NCBI RefSeq assembly: GCF_014529945.1
Contig: NZ_JACVFB010000001.1
Location: 372,001 to 436,000, forward strand
Source of the DNA: Chitinophaga varians
GTDB lineage: Bacteria > Bacteroidota > Bacteroidia > Chitinophagales > Chitinophagaceae
DNA: 64,000 nucleotides
Reading direction: 5' to 3'
Position 1 is the stretch's first letter. Each line of letters opens with the position of its first letter. Shown here piece by piece: positions 8,486-16,765 of the stretch. The position numbers and the translations under genes are program-made. The notes under the pieces were generated by a model, which ran no database searches, was not told the DNA's origin, and saw only the letters and a list, made by a program, of their open reading frames with translations.

Positions 8486-8650
8486 CTATAATATCTTTGA
8501 TATTGGTTTGTAAAATTTTTTTTTATAGTTTGACTTGGTAATCTCCAATATTGCGTGAATAGTTAAATATTTATTTGGAGGTACCTCCCGTAACTTCTGA
8601 ATTGTAGGTGGTAGGGTCTTTGGTAGAAAAATGTTCTTTTCAGGTTTCAT
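8486..8650 (-). CDS. Small coupled ORF between ATP-grasp and SPASM genes
   Basis: 54 residues, MKPEKNIFLPKTLPPTIQKL onward, basic and ending KKKFYKPISKIL. The ATG overlaps the stop region of the ATP-grasp gene by 11 bases and the stop is one base before the SPASM gene start, so the three reading frames form a tightly coupled chain. No family is recognised. It has no GG motif, so it does not look like a second precursor with the same leader. It may be a partner peptide of the maturases or simply a spacer that keeps translation running. Confidence 0.5.
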   Translation of the reverse strand: MKPEKNIFLPKTLPPTIQKLREVPPNKYLTIHAILEITKSNYKKKFYKPISKIL

Positions 8651-9641
8651 TGAGTAATATTTTTGCAATCCTTTTTTCCAGATTATAATTACAATTAAAG
8701 GACAACCAGTCAAACTGTCCTGAAGGATTTACTTCTAAGAAAACGTATTTTCCCTCTTTTGAGTAGATTAAATCTATAGAGCCAAAATTTAAAGACAGTT
8801 TGTTCATAAATTCTCTGATCTTCACTTGGATACTTTGAGGCAACTCTATCGGGGTAAGCCTATTGGGTTCATCGATGTCATAGTTCCTGTAGTCTATCTT
8901 TGTCCTTTCGTTTCCTTGTGAAAAAATTGCCATCGCGTATAGATCACCTTTTAGGAATAGTACTCGTATTTCGTATAGTTTATCTATATACTCCTGCACA
9001 AGTACGGGGAAAAATTGTTGAGGAAGATCTTTGATATCAGACTTGGTTAAAACATTCGTGCCTCCCCCAGAATATATCTTCATTCCCAGTGAAAATATCG
9101 GAACGTTTGATACTGGCTTTGTAGCTAAAAGCTCATAGTCGTCGGAAAAATTCAAAAGAGAGAGTCGGTCTGACGTTATAAACGTTTCTGGAATTGTTAG
9201 TCCAATGGAAGATGCAATATGCAGGTTGATCAATTTATTGCAGTGTCGTTCGTGTTCAAAGCTTCCAAGTAAAAAAATGCCTGGTTCAAGTTGACTTATT
9301 GACAGTAAGAAGCTTGTTATTTTTTCCCACTCTGTTGAAAGAAAAGTATTGATTTGTTTTTCAAGCTTATGAATTGTGTCGTATGGAAATGGTACGCTTG
9401 ATATAAATCCTCTTCTATACCATACTGATCTAATATTGTCAAAATTTATCACATCATTATTGCATTTTAAAAGAATCTTTTTTCTATTCACGGAGACGCG
9501 AATAGTCTCAATAAATACCTTTTCATGTGGTGTTATAATTTTTACATTGATAGATGAAAGATGATTTAAATAATCAAACACCTTCCTGGTTGATATGTCT
9601 GAATATTCACTAATGATAAGTATAGTGTTACGATGCGACAT
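8640..9641 (-). CDS. gwsG: ATP-grasp peptide maturase of a grasp-with-spasm system (graspetide ligase)
   Basis: 333 residues, RimK/MdnC-like ATP-grasp fold. Visible landmarks are VWYRRG near residue 72, LLATKPVSN (ATP-binding Lys), QEYIDKLYEIRVLFLKGDLY (the peptide and ATP contacts) and FLEVNPSGQF with its metal-binding Glu and Asn near the C-terminus. FSQGNERTKIDYRNYD is typical of the grasp-with-spasm branch. Such enzymes phosphorylate Asp or Glu side chains of a precursor and join them to Thr, Ser or Lys, giving ester or amide macrocycles. The substrate is presumably the peptide encoded at 9705-9941, just upstream in the operon. Confidence 0.9.
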   Translation of the reverse strand: MSHRNTILIISEYSDISTRKVFDYLNHLSSINVKIITPHEKVFIETIRVSVNRKKILLKCNNDVINFDNIRSVWYRRGFISSVPFPYDTIHKLEKQINTFLSTEWEKITSFLLSISQLEPGIFLLGSFEHERHCNKLINLHIASSIGLTIPETFITSDRLSLLNFSDDYELLATKPVSNVPIFSLGMKIYSGGGTNVLTKSDIKDLPQQFFPVLVQEYIDKLYEIRVLFLKGDLYAMAIFSQGNERTKIDYRNYDIDEPNRLTPIELPQSIQVKIREFMNKLSLNFGSIDLIYSKEGKYVFLEVNPSGQFDWLSFNCNYNLEKRIAKILLNET

Positions 9642-9657
9642 TTGCAGATAATTTATA

Positions 9658-9687
9658 GACCTCGGAAGGTTTTACCCTACCGAGGTC
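9658..9687 (-). promoter_or_regulatory. Hairpin between precursor and maturase genes (attenuator or mRNA stabiliser)
   Basis: GACCTCGG at 9658-9665 pairs perfectly with CCGAGGTC at 9680-9687. On the transcript it lies 17 bases after the precursor stop and 16 bases before the ATP-grasp start. No long U-run follows, so it is more likely a leaky terminator or a 3' end stabiliser that lets precursor mRNA exceed maturase mRNA. Confidence 0.6.
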
Positions 9688-9704
9688 GTAGATGTGGAGT
9701 GATT

Positions 9705-9941
9705 TTATGCCCAGCCACAAGGTCCCTCCGTTACTGGCTTATTGTCGTGAGCCACATTGCAGCCCCCAAACTCATCCACATAGATTACTGTATCTGTGCC
9801 ACAGCCATTTGGACCATCAAAGAATGTACCCATGCCAGGATAACAATCTGCCGTACCACCGCCAACAACGTTTTTAAGTTGGTTTCTGGAGAGCAGAGAT
9901 TCAACATCTAAAAGTGTAGACTTTAATTCTAACTTAACCAT
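9705..9941 (-). CDS. gwsA: RiPP precursor peptide with GG leader (graspetide-type)
   Basis: 78 residues. The leader MVKLELKSTLLDVESLLSRN continues to QLKNVVGG, the double-glycine leader typical of Bacteroidota natural-product precursors. The core has about 49 residues, with four Cys (in DCYP, GCGT, GGCN and PCGW), five Thr, and Asp/Glu residues that could be used for ester or amide crosslinks. There is no Ser in the core. Cleavage after GG is the expected job of the C39 exporter at 13033-15276. Four cysteines and the VKOR-thioredoxin neighbour together suggest two disulfides in the product. It is the first gene of the precursor-maturase block and the most likely end product of the locus. Confidence 0.88.
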   Translation of the reverse strand: MVKLELKSTLLDVESLLSRNQLKNVVGGGTADCYPGMGTFFDGPNGCGTDTVIYVDEFGGCNVAHDNKPVTEGPCGWA

Positions 9942-10017
9942 AAATCTGGATTTTGTGTTTTGTGAAAAAATACTAATTCAACTCTTTGTCTTTTAAAACT
10001 AGGATACTGATCGATGT

Positions 10018-11634
10018 CTAATCGATGATGTAATGTAAGTCGGAGATAGTATATTGCTCAGGTAGCTGATGCCCGTTGAAAATATATGTGGGAACCTTTT
10101 TAATCCCAACTTCAAATGCCCAGTTTTTCATTTTTTCTATTGCTATTAAATTGTTACCATTAGGTCTCTTTCTTTGTTCCATTCCGTTATTAGAATTACT
10201 TTTAAGATTGATGTTGTCTGGAGGTGAATGGATTTGAAAAATAGTAGATAGTCCTTCGATTCCTTCTAAAAGAAGTTGATTAATAATTCTTGTATCACTT
10301 TCTTCGTAGTGCTTTCCCGGCAGTAAAATAAAGTGTATTCTAATTTCCTTGTTCCTCAAAATGGAAATTACATTTGGCGCACTCATTTTGCAATGATCGC
10401 AACTGGGGCTGATTACAACAACCAAGGTGTTTTTTGCATGATCGGAACCGGCCTGCATCCCGACGCTGTTAGGGGGATGGCTAATTTTCCTTTGTTGTTT
10501 CAATATAGTATTAAATAGATCCGTATTGTATTTAAGTGATAGTAGCTCTTTCCTAATGGATTTATTTTCCATCTTAAGGTTCAAAGCGAATGAATAAATC
10601 TGAGCAAGTATAAATGAAATGACTAGTAAAGAAAGGAAAATATAGATTAGATCAGGTGGTGTTTTGAAAGAATAATCCCAAACTACTAGCATAGTTGTTA
10701 CATTAATTGCCAGCATAGAATGGATAAATAAACACATGCTGCACCAAGATTTGATTATTTTCCATTGTATAAACACAAGAAATAGCACTAAAGGCACTGG
10801 TAGTATCGCACATGTGGCAAGGAGCGAATCTGGTGACATTCTTAACACTCCTGCTATAAACCGGATAGCGAGAATACTAAAGAAGTATGAAAAGCCGATT
10901 GTTGAAATGCTAACGCCGCCCAATTTTGAATATCGACTACTTAACACCTTTTGACAGTTAAACTTAGAAGATAAATAACAGTATTTTGCGCTACTTAATG
11001 ATGATTTTTCATCTTGCATTAGCAATATCGTAGCGCCTGTTGCTAGCAGCATTACGTAAGAGTTGATAATAGATAAGGCGATGGAGATTTGAAAGTGATG
11101 AGGGTTTAGATATTCTAATAATATCGGATAGAAAGTAATGAAGGTTAATAGCAATAATTTCTTTTTTGTCAGGGAACGCTCTATTTTAGTATTTAGATTG
11201 TAATTTGATTCTTGATAGGATACTCCGGGATGAAAACTGATTTTTAGAACAACCGGAATCCAAATGGAAATAAAATCTAATACACTATAGTCAGTCCATT
11301 TCTCTGACTTATTCTCAAAAATAGTAACAACGCCAGACTCTATACCTCTTACGATTGTGAATTCAATTTTATTCGTTGTAGAATCAACTACCTGAGTTAT
11401 AAATGGCGTTTCATAACTAGTAAGATTTTGGATGATTCCTTTAATTGCTATAGTCTTTAATCCATAACTGTTAATTACATCTGAAATGGTTTGAAGGCTA
11501 GGGTATTCATAATGCCCTGATATGCATTTGTGAAGACCCATCGATGAATGCCTCACATTCAGTATTTTGAATAGTTCACTAATAATCGTGAAAAGGTCAT
11601 CTTTTCGTTCAAGTGAAAATGTTAAAAACCTCAT
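10018..11634 (-). CDS. C39-like / VKOR / thioredoxin fusion (disulfide-forming membrane protein)
   Basis: 538 residues in three parts. Residues 1-135 resemble the C39 peptidase-like domain seen beside these clusters, but no catalytic Cys-His pair is evident, so it is probably a binding domain. Residues about 155-345 carry several membrane segments and the VKOR cysteines: NCQKVLSS with its partner loop, and the redox pair in WCSMCLFIH. The C-terminal thioredoxin-like domain has SPSCDHCKMSAP (CxxC). VKOR-Trx fusions form protein disulfides in the envelope. With a four-Cys precursor next door, a role in oxidising the exported peptide is a good inference. It is 47 bases after the HlyD gene. Confidence 0.8.
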   Translation of the reverse strand: MRFLTFSLERKDDLFTIISELFKILNVRHSSMGLHKCISGHYEYPSLQTISDVINSYGLKTIAIKGIIQNLTSYETPFITQVVDSTTNKIEFTIVRGIESGVVTIFENKSEKWTDYSVLDFISIWIPVVLKISFHPGVSYQESNYNLNTKIERSLTKKKLLLLTFITFYPILLEYLNPHHFQISIALSIINSYVMLLATGATILLMQDEKSSLSSAKYCYLSSKFNCQKVLSSRYSKLGGVSISTIGFSYFFSILAIRFIAGVLRMSPDSLLATCAILPVPLVLFLVFIQWKIIKSWCSMCLFIHSMLAINVTTMLVVWDYSFKTPPDLIYIFLSLLVISFILAQIYSFALNLKMENKSIRKELLSLKYNTDLFNTILKQQRKISHPPNSVGMQAGSDHAKNTLVVVISPSCDHCKMSAPNVISILRNKEIRIHFILLPGKHYEESDTRIINQLLLEGIEGLSTIFQIHSPPDNINLKSNSNNGMEQRKRPNGNNLIAIEKMKNWAFEVGIKKVPTYIFNGHQLPEQYTISDLHYIID

Positions 11635-11681
11635 ATTAAGAAAGGTTGCTGGTTCATGATATCTATTGAAATAACGATTGT

Positions 11682-13022
11682 CTAATTTTCAGCAAATATA
11701 TTTAGGCTTTCAAATAGCCTGGAAATTATACTCCTGTTATTTGTAAGGATTTCTGCTGTGCCATCAAGCTGAGGTTGAGTTGGTAAAGTTAAGCCTGTTG
11801 ATGTCACAAGTTGCGCTGAGTTAAGACTGATATTCATTGAGTAGAGGCTATCCATTGCCAATCCACTTATTAGTGATACCCTCCCTTGAATTACACCAAA
11901 CTCCTGATATGGGTACGATTTTAGTTTAATGATTACTTTCTGACCTGTTTTGATCTTCCCGGATTTATTTATTCCTACTTCTGCACGTACTTGATACCTT
12001 TCGTGGTTTGGGACAATCATCATAATACCCTTTCCTGCTTCCACTACCTGATTTTCTTTCCAGTACCGAAAGAATGAGACCTGACCTTGAGCAGAGGTTT
12101 TTATGACAAAATGATCTTCCCATTGCTCAAACATACCAATGAACTTTCTACAAGCAACTTTTACTTCACGCCATAATCTACTTTCCTCGTTTACATTTTG
12201 CTCCCGCAACTCAATCATTTTTCTACTAAGTTCTGATTGTTGTAGATCTGTCTGAGTTATTGAATTTAGATTACTCTCCGAGGTAAGCTTCTGATCTAGG
12301 AGCTTTTTCTGAGTTTCCTGTAGTTCAACTAATGAAATTACTCTTTCCGACTTTAGTTGCGAGTCTAGTAAATACCTTTGCCTATTAATTTCCAACTGTT
12401 CGCTAATTATTTTTTGCTTCCTAGTTAGTTGTTCTCCTAATGTATTATATTGAGTTTGCTGTTGGCTAAGTAGTTTATGCTTCTGTTCAAATTGACTATG
12501 CTGTGTAAAAAAGATATACCTGTCAAGTGCCTCTTGCAACTCAACGTAACTTGATTGTAGTTCTCCAAGATTCAATAGCACCGTTGCAACTGGTTTTACT
12601 TGACCAAGATTCGCCGTTGTATCTATTTCTTTCGCTAGAGACAAGGCGATGTAAGCCTCACTTAGGTTTACTGAATTTTCTAGCACGCAAAGGACTTCTC
12701 CACTTTTTACGTTTTCTCCGTTGTGTACCATTAGCCTCTGTATTGGTAGGCTATATCTTGCAACAATCTTTACTGGGGGGTTACTATATACGATGGATAC
12801 GTTAGCAGTGATGGCGTCTGGATAACTAATGACAAAGCTTGCGACAATGAGAGATAATATCAATGTTGACAATACAATAAGACCTTTAGATGCGATCCAT
12901 GAAGGGACTTCCCCAATTACTTCATCAAGCTCTTCGCTGTTTTTATCTATCCCCACTTCATCATATATTACCGTAGTGGTTGAATCTTTGACCGGTTTAT
13001 AATTTTCGTGTGGCTGTATCAT
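11682..13022 (-). CDS. HlyD family membrane-fusion adaptor
   Basis: 446 residues. A cytoplasmic tail of about 48 residues precedes one membrane helix (LIVLSTLILSLIVASFVIS). A lipoyl half-motif follows (VHNGENVKSGEVLCVLE), then a long alpha-helical coiled-coil hairpin rich in Gln, Glu and Leu (about 130-275), then the second lipoyl half and beta-barrel (GQVSFFRYWKENQVVEAGKG and GQKVIIKLKSYPYQEFG). It should link the ABC exporter to an outer-membrane channel such as TolC. Ten bases separate it from the ABC gene; the two belong to one operon. Confidence 0.9.
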   Translation of the reverse strand: MIQPHENYKPVKDSTTTVIYDEVGIDKNSEELDEVIGEVPSWIASKGLIVLSTLILSLIVASFVISYPDAITANVSIVYSNPPVKIVARYSLPIQRLMVHNGENVKSGEVLCVLENSVNLSEAYIALSLAKEIDTTANLGQVKPVATVLLNLGELQSSYVELQEALDRYIFFTQHSQFEQKHKLLSQQQTQYNTLGEQLTRKQKIISEQLEINRQRYLLDSQLKSERVISLVELQETQKKLLDQKLTSESNLNSITQTDLQQSELSRKMIELREQNVNEESRLWREVKVACRKFIGMFEQWEDHFVIKTSAQGQVSFFRYWKENQVVEAGKGIMMIVPNHERYQVRAEVGINKSGKIKTGQKVIIKLKSYPYQEFGVIQGRVSLISGLAMDSLYSMNISLNSAQLVTSTGLTLPTQPQLDGTAEILTNNRSIISRLFESLNIFAEN

Positions 13023-13032
13023 TAATCTATTT

Positions 13033-15276
13033 TTATTGCAGGTTCATTTCAATCTGATTTTGAATCAGATTAAAGTAATGTGTTTGACGTGCTATCAGTT
13101 CGGTATGTGTGCCTACTTCTACAACCTTTCCTTTTTCAAGGACAATGATCTGGTCTGCATTTTTTATTGTGCTTAGCCTATGCGCAATAACTAAAACTGT
13201 TCTACCTTGAAAAAATTCTTGAAGATTTTCATTGATAACCTTTTCATTTCTGGAGTCTAAAGCACTCGTTGCTTCGTCAAAAAATAGAAAATTCGGATTT
13301 TTGTAAACTGCACGTGCGATTTGAATTCGTTGTCGCTGCCCCGCACTAAGGGAAATTCCCGAGTTTCCTATTTTAGTTTGATAGCCATTGGGGAATTCTT
13401 CAACGAAGTCGGCGACATTTGAGATTGCAGCAGCCCGGTGCATTTTGCTAATGCTGATATTTTCCTCACTAATGGATATGTTTTTTGCAATGGTTCCTGA
13501 AAAAATATGCCCTTCTTGCATAACGCTTCCTGATACACTCCGCCACCATTTTGCTGATATTTTTTTCAGTGAAGTACCTCCAATGGTAATCCCTCCAGCC
13601 GACGGATTATAGAATTTTAATAATAATTTTAAAAGCGTGGTTTTGCCACTGCCGCTTGCGCCAACAACGGCAGTTATTTTTCCAAACGGAATAGTAAATG
13701 ACACGTCATTAAGTACTTCCGGTGAATTTGGGCCGTTGTATCTAAATGATACATTATGTAGAATAATATCAGCGTTTCGATCTAAATCTGGGATTCTTGG
13801 CGAATCTATTGATTGGTCTTCATTTTGTTTATTGTGGATTTCACCTAGCCTATCGAGGCTTAGCTTGGCGTCCTGATAACTCTGAATGAACCCTAGTAAT
13901 TGGTCTAAGGGTCCATTCATTTGACCAATTATAAAACTAATCGATATCATTACACCTATTGTCATTCGGCCTTCAATTACGCCGGTCGCAGCTAGGTATG
14001 TAATTAAAATGTTTTTGCATTGATGAAGAAATGCAGAACCTGACTGTTGGTACTGTCCTAATTTTAAAGTGGCGTTGTTTAATTTGTAGATATGAGCTTG
14101 AACCCTTTCCCATTCCCATCTTTTACTAGTTTCGCAGTTGTTTAATTTGATTTCTTGCATACCAGTAATTAGCTCAAATAACACGTTTTCGTTATCGCTA
14201 AGCCTTCTGAATTTTTGATAATCAATTTCCTTTCTTCTTTTAAGATGCAAAACTATCCAGGATACAGCAGCGAAGCTAAATACTGAAAAAATTAAAAAAA
14301 TGTACAGATTGTAAACCGCCAATACAATACCAAAGACTACCAGGTTAATTAGCGAAAACAATGTACTTATTGTTGATCCAGTAAGGAACGACTGAATTCT
14401 ACTATGATCGCCGATACGTTGATGTAAATCGCCAATTAGTTTGGAGTCAAAGAAACCGATTGGAAGTTTCATTAACTTTATTAGAAAGTCAGTTAGAATG
14501 TTTATGTTGATTCTACTGTTTAGATGGAGAAGTATCCAACCTCTTATCAGGTCAATAGAGGTATTGCCAAGGAAGATGACAAATTGTGATAACAGGATTA
14601 AAATTACATAACCACTATTTTGATGGTTGATACCTGCATCTACTAAGCTTTGTGTTAAAAATGGTGTAACTAATGAAAGTACACTTGCTAAGAACACGCT
14701 CAAAAATAAGTGCAGGATATATTTTTTATATCTTTTAATATACCCAAATAGAAATCGGAAGCCATCAAATGTGTGCTCTTCATCTTCGTTCTTGAAGAAA
14801 GCCTCCGTAGGCTCTAGTATCAACACAATACCTTTGGTTTGATTAGCTTTCCAGTTTTCAAGAAATGTATTTATAGAAATATTCACCATGCCTTTCGCCG
14901 GGTCAGCAATAAGAATTTTTTTCTTTTTTTTTCTGAACTTTTGACGAGGTAATACAACAAAGTGTTGATTGTTCCAATGAAGGATGCATGGAAGTGTCAC
15001 TTTCTCTTTTATGTCCTCAAAAGATACTTTTGCACCAAATGTTCTAAAGCCGATTTTCTCAGCAGCGTCGCTTAACCCTAGGAGAGTTGATCCGCCCTTT
15101 GTAACAAAGCTCAAATCCTTTAATTTATCTGTAGAATAATGCTTGCCATAGTACTTGGCTATCATTCTCAGGCATGTTGGACCACAGTCCATTTTGTCAA
15201 ATTGTCTTAACAGAGGAAAACTCATAGGCTCCTTTAGCGATTTTGGTTCTGATATACGGAGAAAAGTTGTATCCAC
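13033..15276 (-). CDS. C39 peptidase-containing ABC exporter (PCAT)
   Basis: 747 residues. The N-terminal C39 cysteine protease domain has QFDKMDCGPTCLRMIAKYYG with catalytic Cys31, His in ILHWNNQHFVV and Asp in IADPAKG. A six-helix membrane domain follows (about 165-450). The ATPase has Walker A VGASGSGKTT, signature LSAGQRQRI, Walker B FLFFDEATSALD and the H-loop IAHRLST. It should cut the precursor after the GG at 9705-9941 and export the core. This is the first gene of the minus-strand operon; the divergent region up to 15611 should hold its promoter. Confidence 0.93.
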   Translation of the reverse strand: MDTTFLRISEPKSLKEPMSFPLLRQFDKMDCGPTCLRMIAKYYGKHYSTDKLKDLSFVTKGGSTLLGLSDAAEKIGFRTFGAKVSFEDIKEKVTLPCILHWNNQHFVVLPRQKFRKKKKKILIADPAKGMVNISINTFLENWKANQTKGIVLILEPTEAFFKNEDEEHTFDGFRFLFGYIKRYKKYILHLFLSVFLASVLSLVTPFLTQSLVDAGINHQNSGYVILILLSQFVIFLGNTSIDLIRGWILLHLNSRININILTDFLIKLMKLPIGFFDSKLIGDLHQRIGDHSRIQSFLTGSTISTLFSLINLVVFGIVLAVYNLYIFLIFSVFSFAAVSWIVLHLKRRKEIDYQKFRRLSDNENVLFELITGMQEIKLNNCETSKRWEWERVQAHIYKLNNATLKLGQYQQSGSAFLHQCKNILITYLAATGVIEGRMTIGVMISISFIIGQMNGPLDQLLGFIQSYQDAKLSLDRLGEIHNKQNEDQSIDSPRIPDLDRNADIILHNVSFRYNGPNSPEVLNDVSFTIPFGKITAVVGASGSGKTTLLKLLLKFYNPSAGGITIGGTSLKKISAKWWRSVSGSVMQEGHIFSGTIAKNISISEENISISKMHRAAAISNVADFVEEFPNGYQTKIGNSGISLSAGQRQRIQIARAVYKNPNFLFFDEATSALDSRNEKVINENLQEFFQGRTVLVIAHRLSTIKNADQIIVLEKGKVVEVGTHTELIARQTHYFNLIQNQIEMNLQ

Positions 15277-15611
15277 AGCGACATCAATCTTGATATTCCT
15301 GCGGTTAGGGAGTTAAGGCAAATAAATATTAAGCAGTAATGAAGTAGAGGGAAGTACTGGTTTGTAAGGTGAATAAATTTCCCGTTTAATTAGTTACCTT
15401 TACACAAGATATTCCAATTTTTTTGAAGCAACAATTTAATATTTTTTTATGTGTGGTATTGTAACTATGAATTGTAGCTTGCAACGCCTATACAGTATTT
15501 GGTGCGGATTCATATCAAGCATCTTTTTTAATTTGAATACTTGAAATTATCAAGTTAATAGTGTTTCTCAAAAAGTTCTCCTTTCCTTTTATTCATTATA
15601 AAATTGAAATT
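15277..15611. other. Divergent intergenic region between the exporter and a secreted protein
   Basis: AT-rich, no gene seen. It should contain promoters for the RiPP operon (minus) and for the gene at 15612 (plus). I could not identify clean -33/-7 pairs. Confidence 0.4.
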
Positions 15612-16169
15612 ATGCGTAAGTCTACATCTGTCTTTGCCTTGTTTTTCATTTTCGCAGTTAAGGGTATGGCTCAAATTCGAATTGGTGATATATCATCCCG
15701 CGGTAGCGACGTGATTGGCAATGGACGGATGGTTACGATTCAGACTTCGGGGAGTAGTACTATTCGCATTGTCGATGGGTTCGTCGATACCTCTCGGTTG
15801 ACAACCGGATTTACGGAAGTTAAAAGAATACATAACAAAGAGTTTAATGCTATAATGAATTTTTCGGATTCTGATAGAATTGTAGAAATATTTAACACCC
15901 CGAACACGCCTTTTGAAGATTTTATTTATCAGCATTTTAGTGACGATTTTTTATTTAAGAAAGTTGATGGAGTTTCATTCTATTCCAAGCGGCCTTTATT
16001 GATGAATGGAAAGCTGCTCGACTCAAAACAGATAAAGTGCATTTTTTTTACTGATTTTATGCGAAGTAGGATTAGAAAAATAGATTATTTGTCTGAACAG
16101 AGTCTCGATAGAGATATGAGAACGCAAGCTCCTTTTGGTGTGATTAAAGTTGAAGTGGATCTTGACTAG
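15612..16169 (+). CDS. Secreted protein with a TonB-receptor plug-like C-terminus
   Basis: 185 residues from the ATG at 15612. MRKSTSVFALFFIFAVKGMA followed by Q is a good signal peptide; the frame is open 17 codons upstream, but that part would spoil the signal. The C-terminal half (LLMNGKLLDSKQIKCIFFTD and the end APFGVIKVEVDL) resembles the strand pattern of SusC/TonB receptor plug domains, where VIDG... and GANGVI... occupy the same places. There is no beta-barrel, so it would be a free plug-like domain. Similarity is by eye and weak. Divergent from the RiPP exporter. Confidence 0.55.
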   Translation: MRKSTSVFALFFIFAVKGMAQIRIGDISSRGSDVIGNGRMVTIQTSGSSTIRIVDGFVDTSRLTTGFTEVKRIHNKEFNAIMNFSDSDRIVEIFNTPNTPFEDFIYQHFSDDFLFKKVDGVSFYSKRPLLMNGKLLDSKQIKCIFFTDFMRSRIRKIDYLSEQSLDRDMRTQAPFGVIKVEVDLD

Positions 16170-16370
16170 TTTTTTGGGAGTTACTGCTTTAAAAAGCTGC
16201 TATGTATAATCAGTTTATGGTTTAGTCATTTTGCGTAGGGCTCACGAAAATGAGCTGGAGATGAGTGATCTAATAGAAGGAGGAGAAGCGATTAAGCCAG
16301 GGCAATTTCAAACGGCACTAAAAACTTCATAACCATTACTTATTTAAACGTGTTTTTGAAAGCATTTAGA

Positions 16371-16672
16371 GGGAAAAGGTTCTTCCCATGAAGGCTCTTA
16401 GTCTAGCATGTTGTGTGTAGGGCAGCTGATGAGATTGTCTGAAGGTGGGTTATTTTTAGTTCTCGGGTATACTTATTACTAAAAGCTTTGTGAGTAGTGA
16501 GGACTTTTTTACAGCCTCCTAACTATAGAAATGCTAGGAACCTCTATGAGAGCATAATTGAGCAAATTGATATTATTATATATATAATATGATACATAGT
16601 TCAAAATGAAGATACGGTATGTTTGTATTAACATTTAATTAACATTTAACGGAAATGTATACTCGTAAATTG
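16371..16672 (-). pseudogene. Decayed copy of the 5' end and upstream DNA of the P450 gene
   Basis: This stretch aligns with 6752-7135 in the same orientation. Shared blocks include CCCATGAAGGCTCTTAG, GAGATTGTCTGAA, GTATACTTATTACTAAAA, GGAACCTCTATG and, outside the gene, ATTAACATTTAATTAAC and CGGAAATGTATAC. About 80 bases corresponding to 6933-7012 are deleted and many substitutions and small indels break the frame. Homology ends at GTAAATT in both copies. It codes for nothing and is a molecular scar of a duplication that now brackets the RiPP operon. Confidence 0.88.
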
Positions 16673-16765
16673 ATAATGATTTTTTTGAAATTAGCGGCCT
16701 TATATAAATACCAGAGCTAAAAGTTAAAAATAAGCATTTAACCCATCCTTATTTAATTGCAGACT

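Noticed and set aside
16371..16672. Active second P450 gene
   Set aside because: It is only the 5' end with deletions and frame breaks and no heme-binding region.
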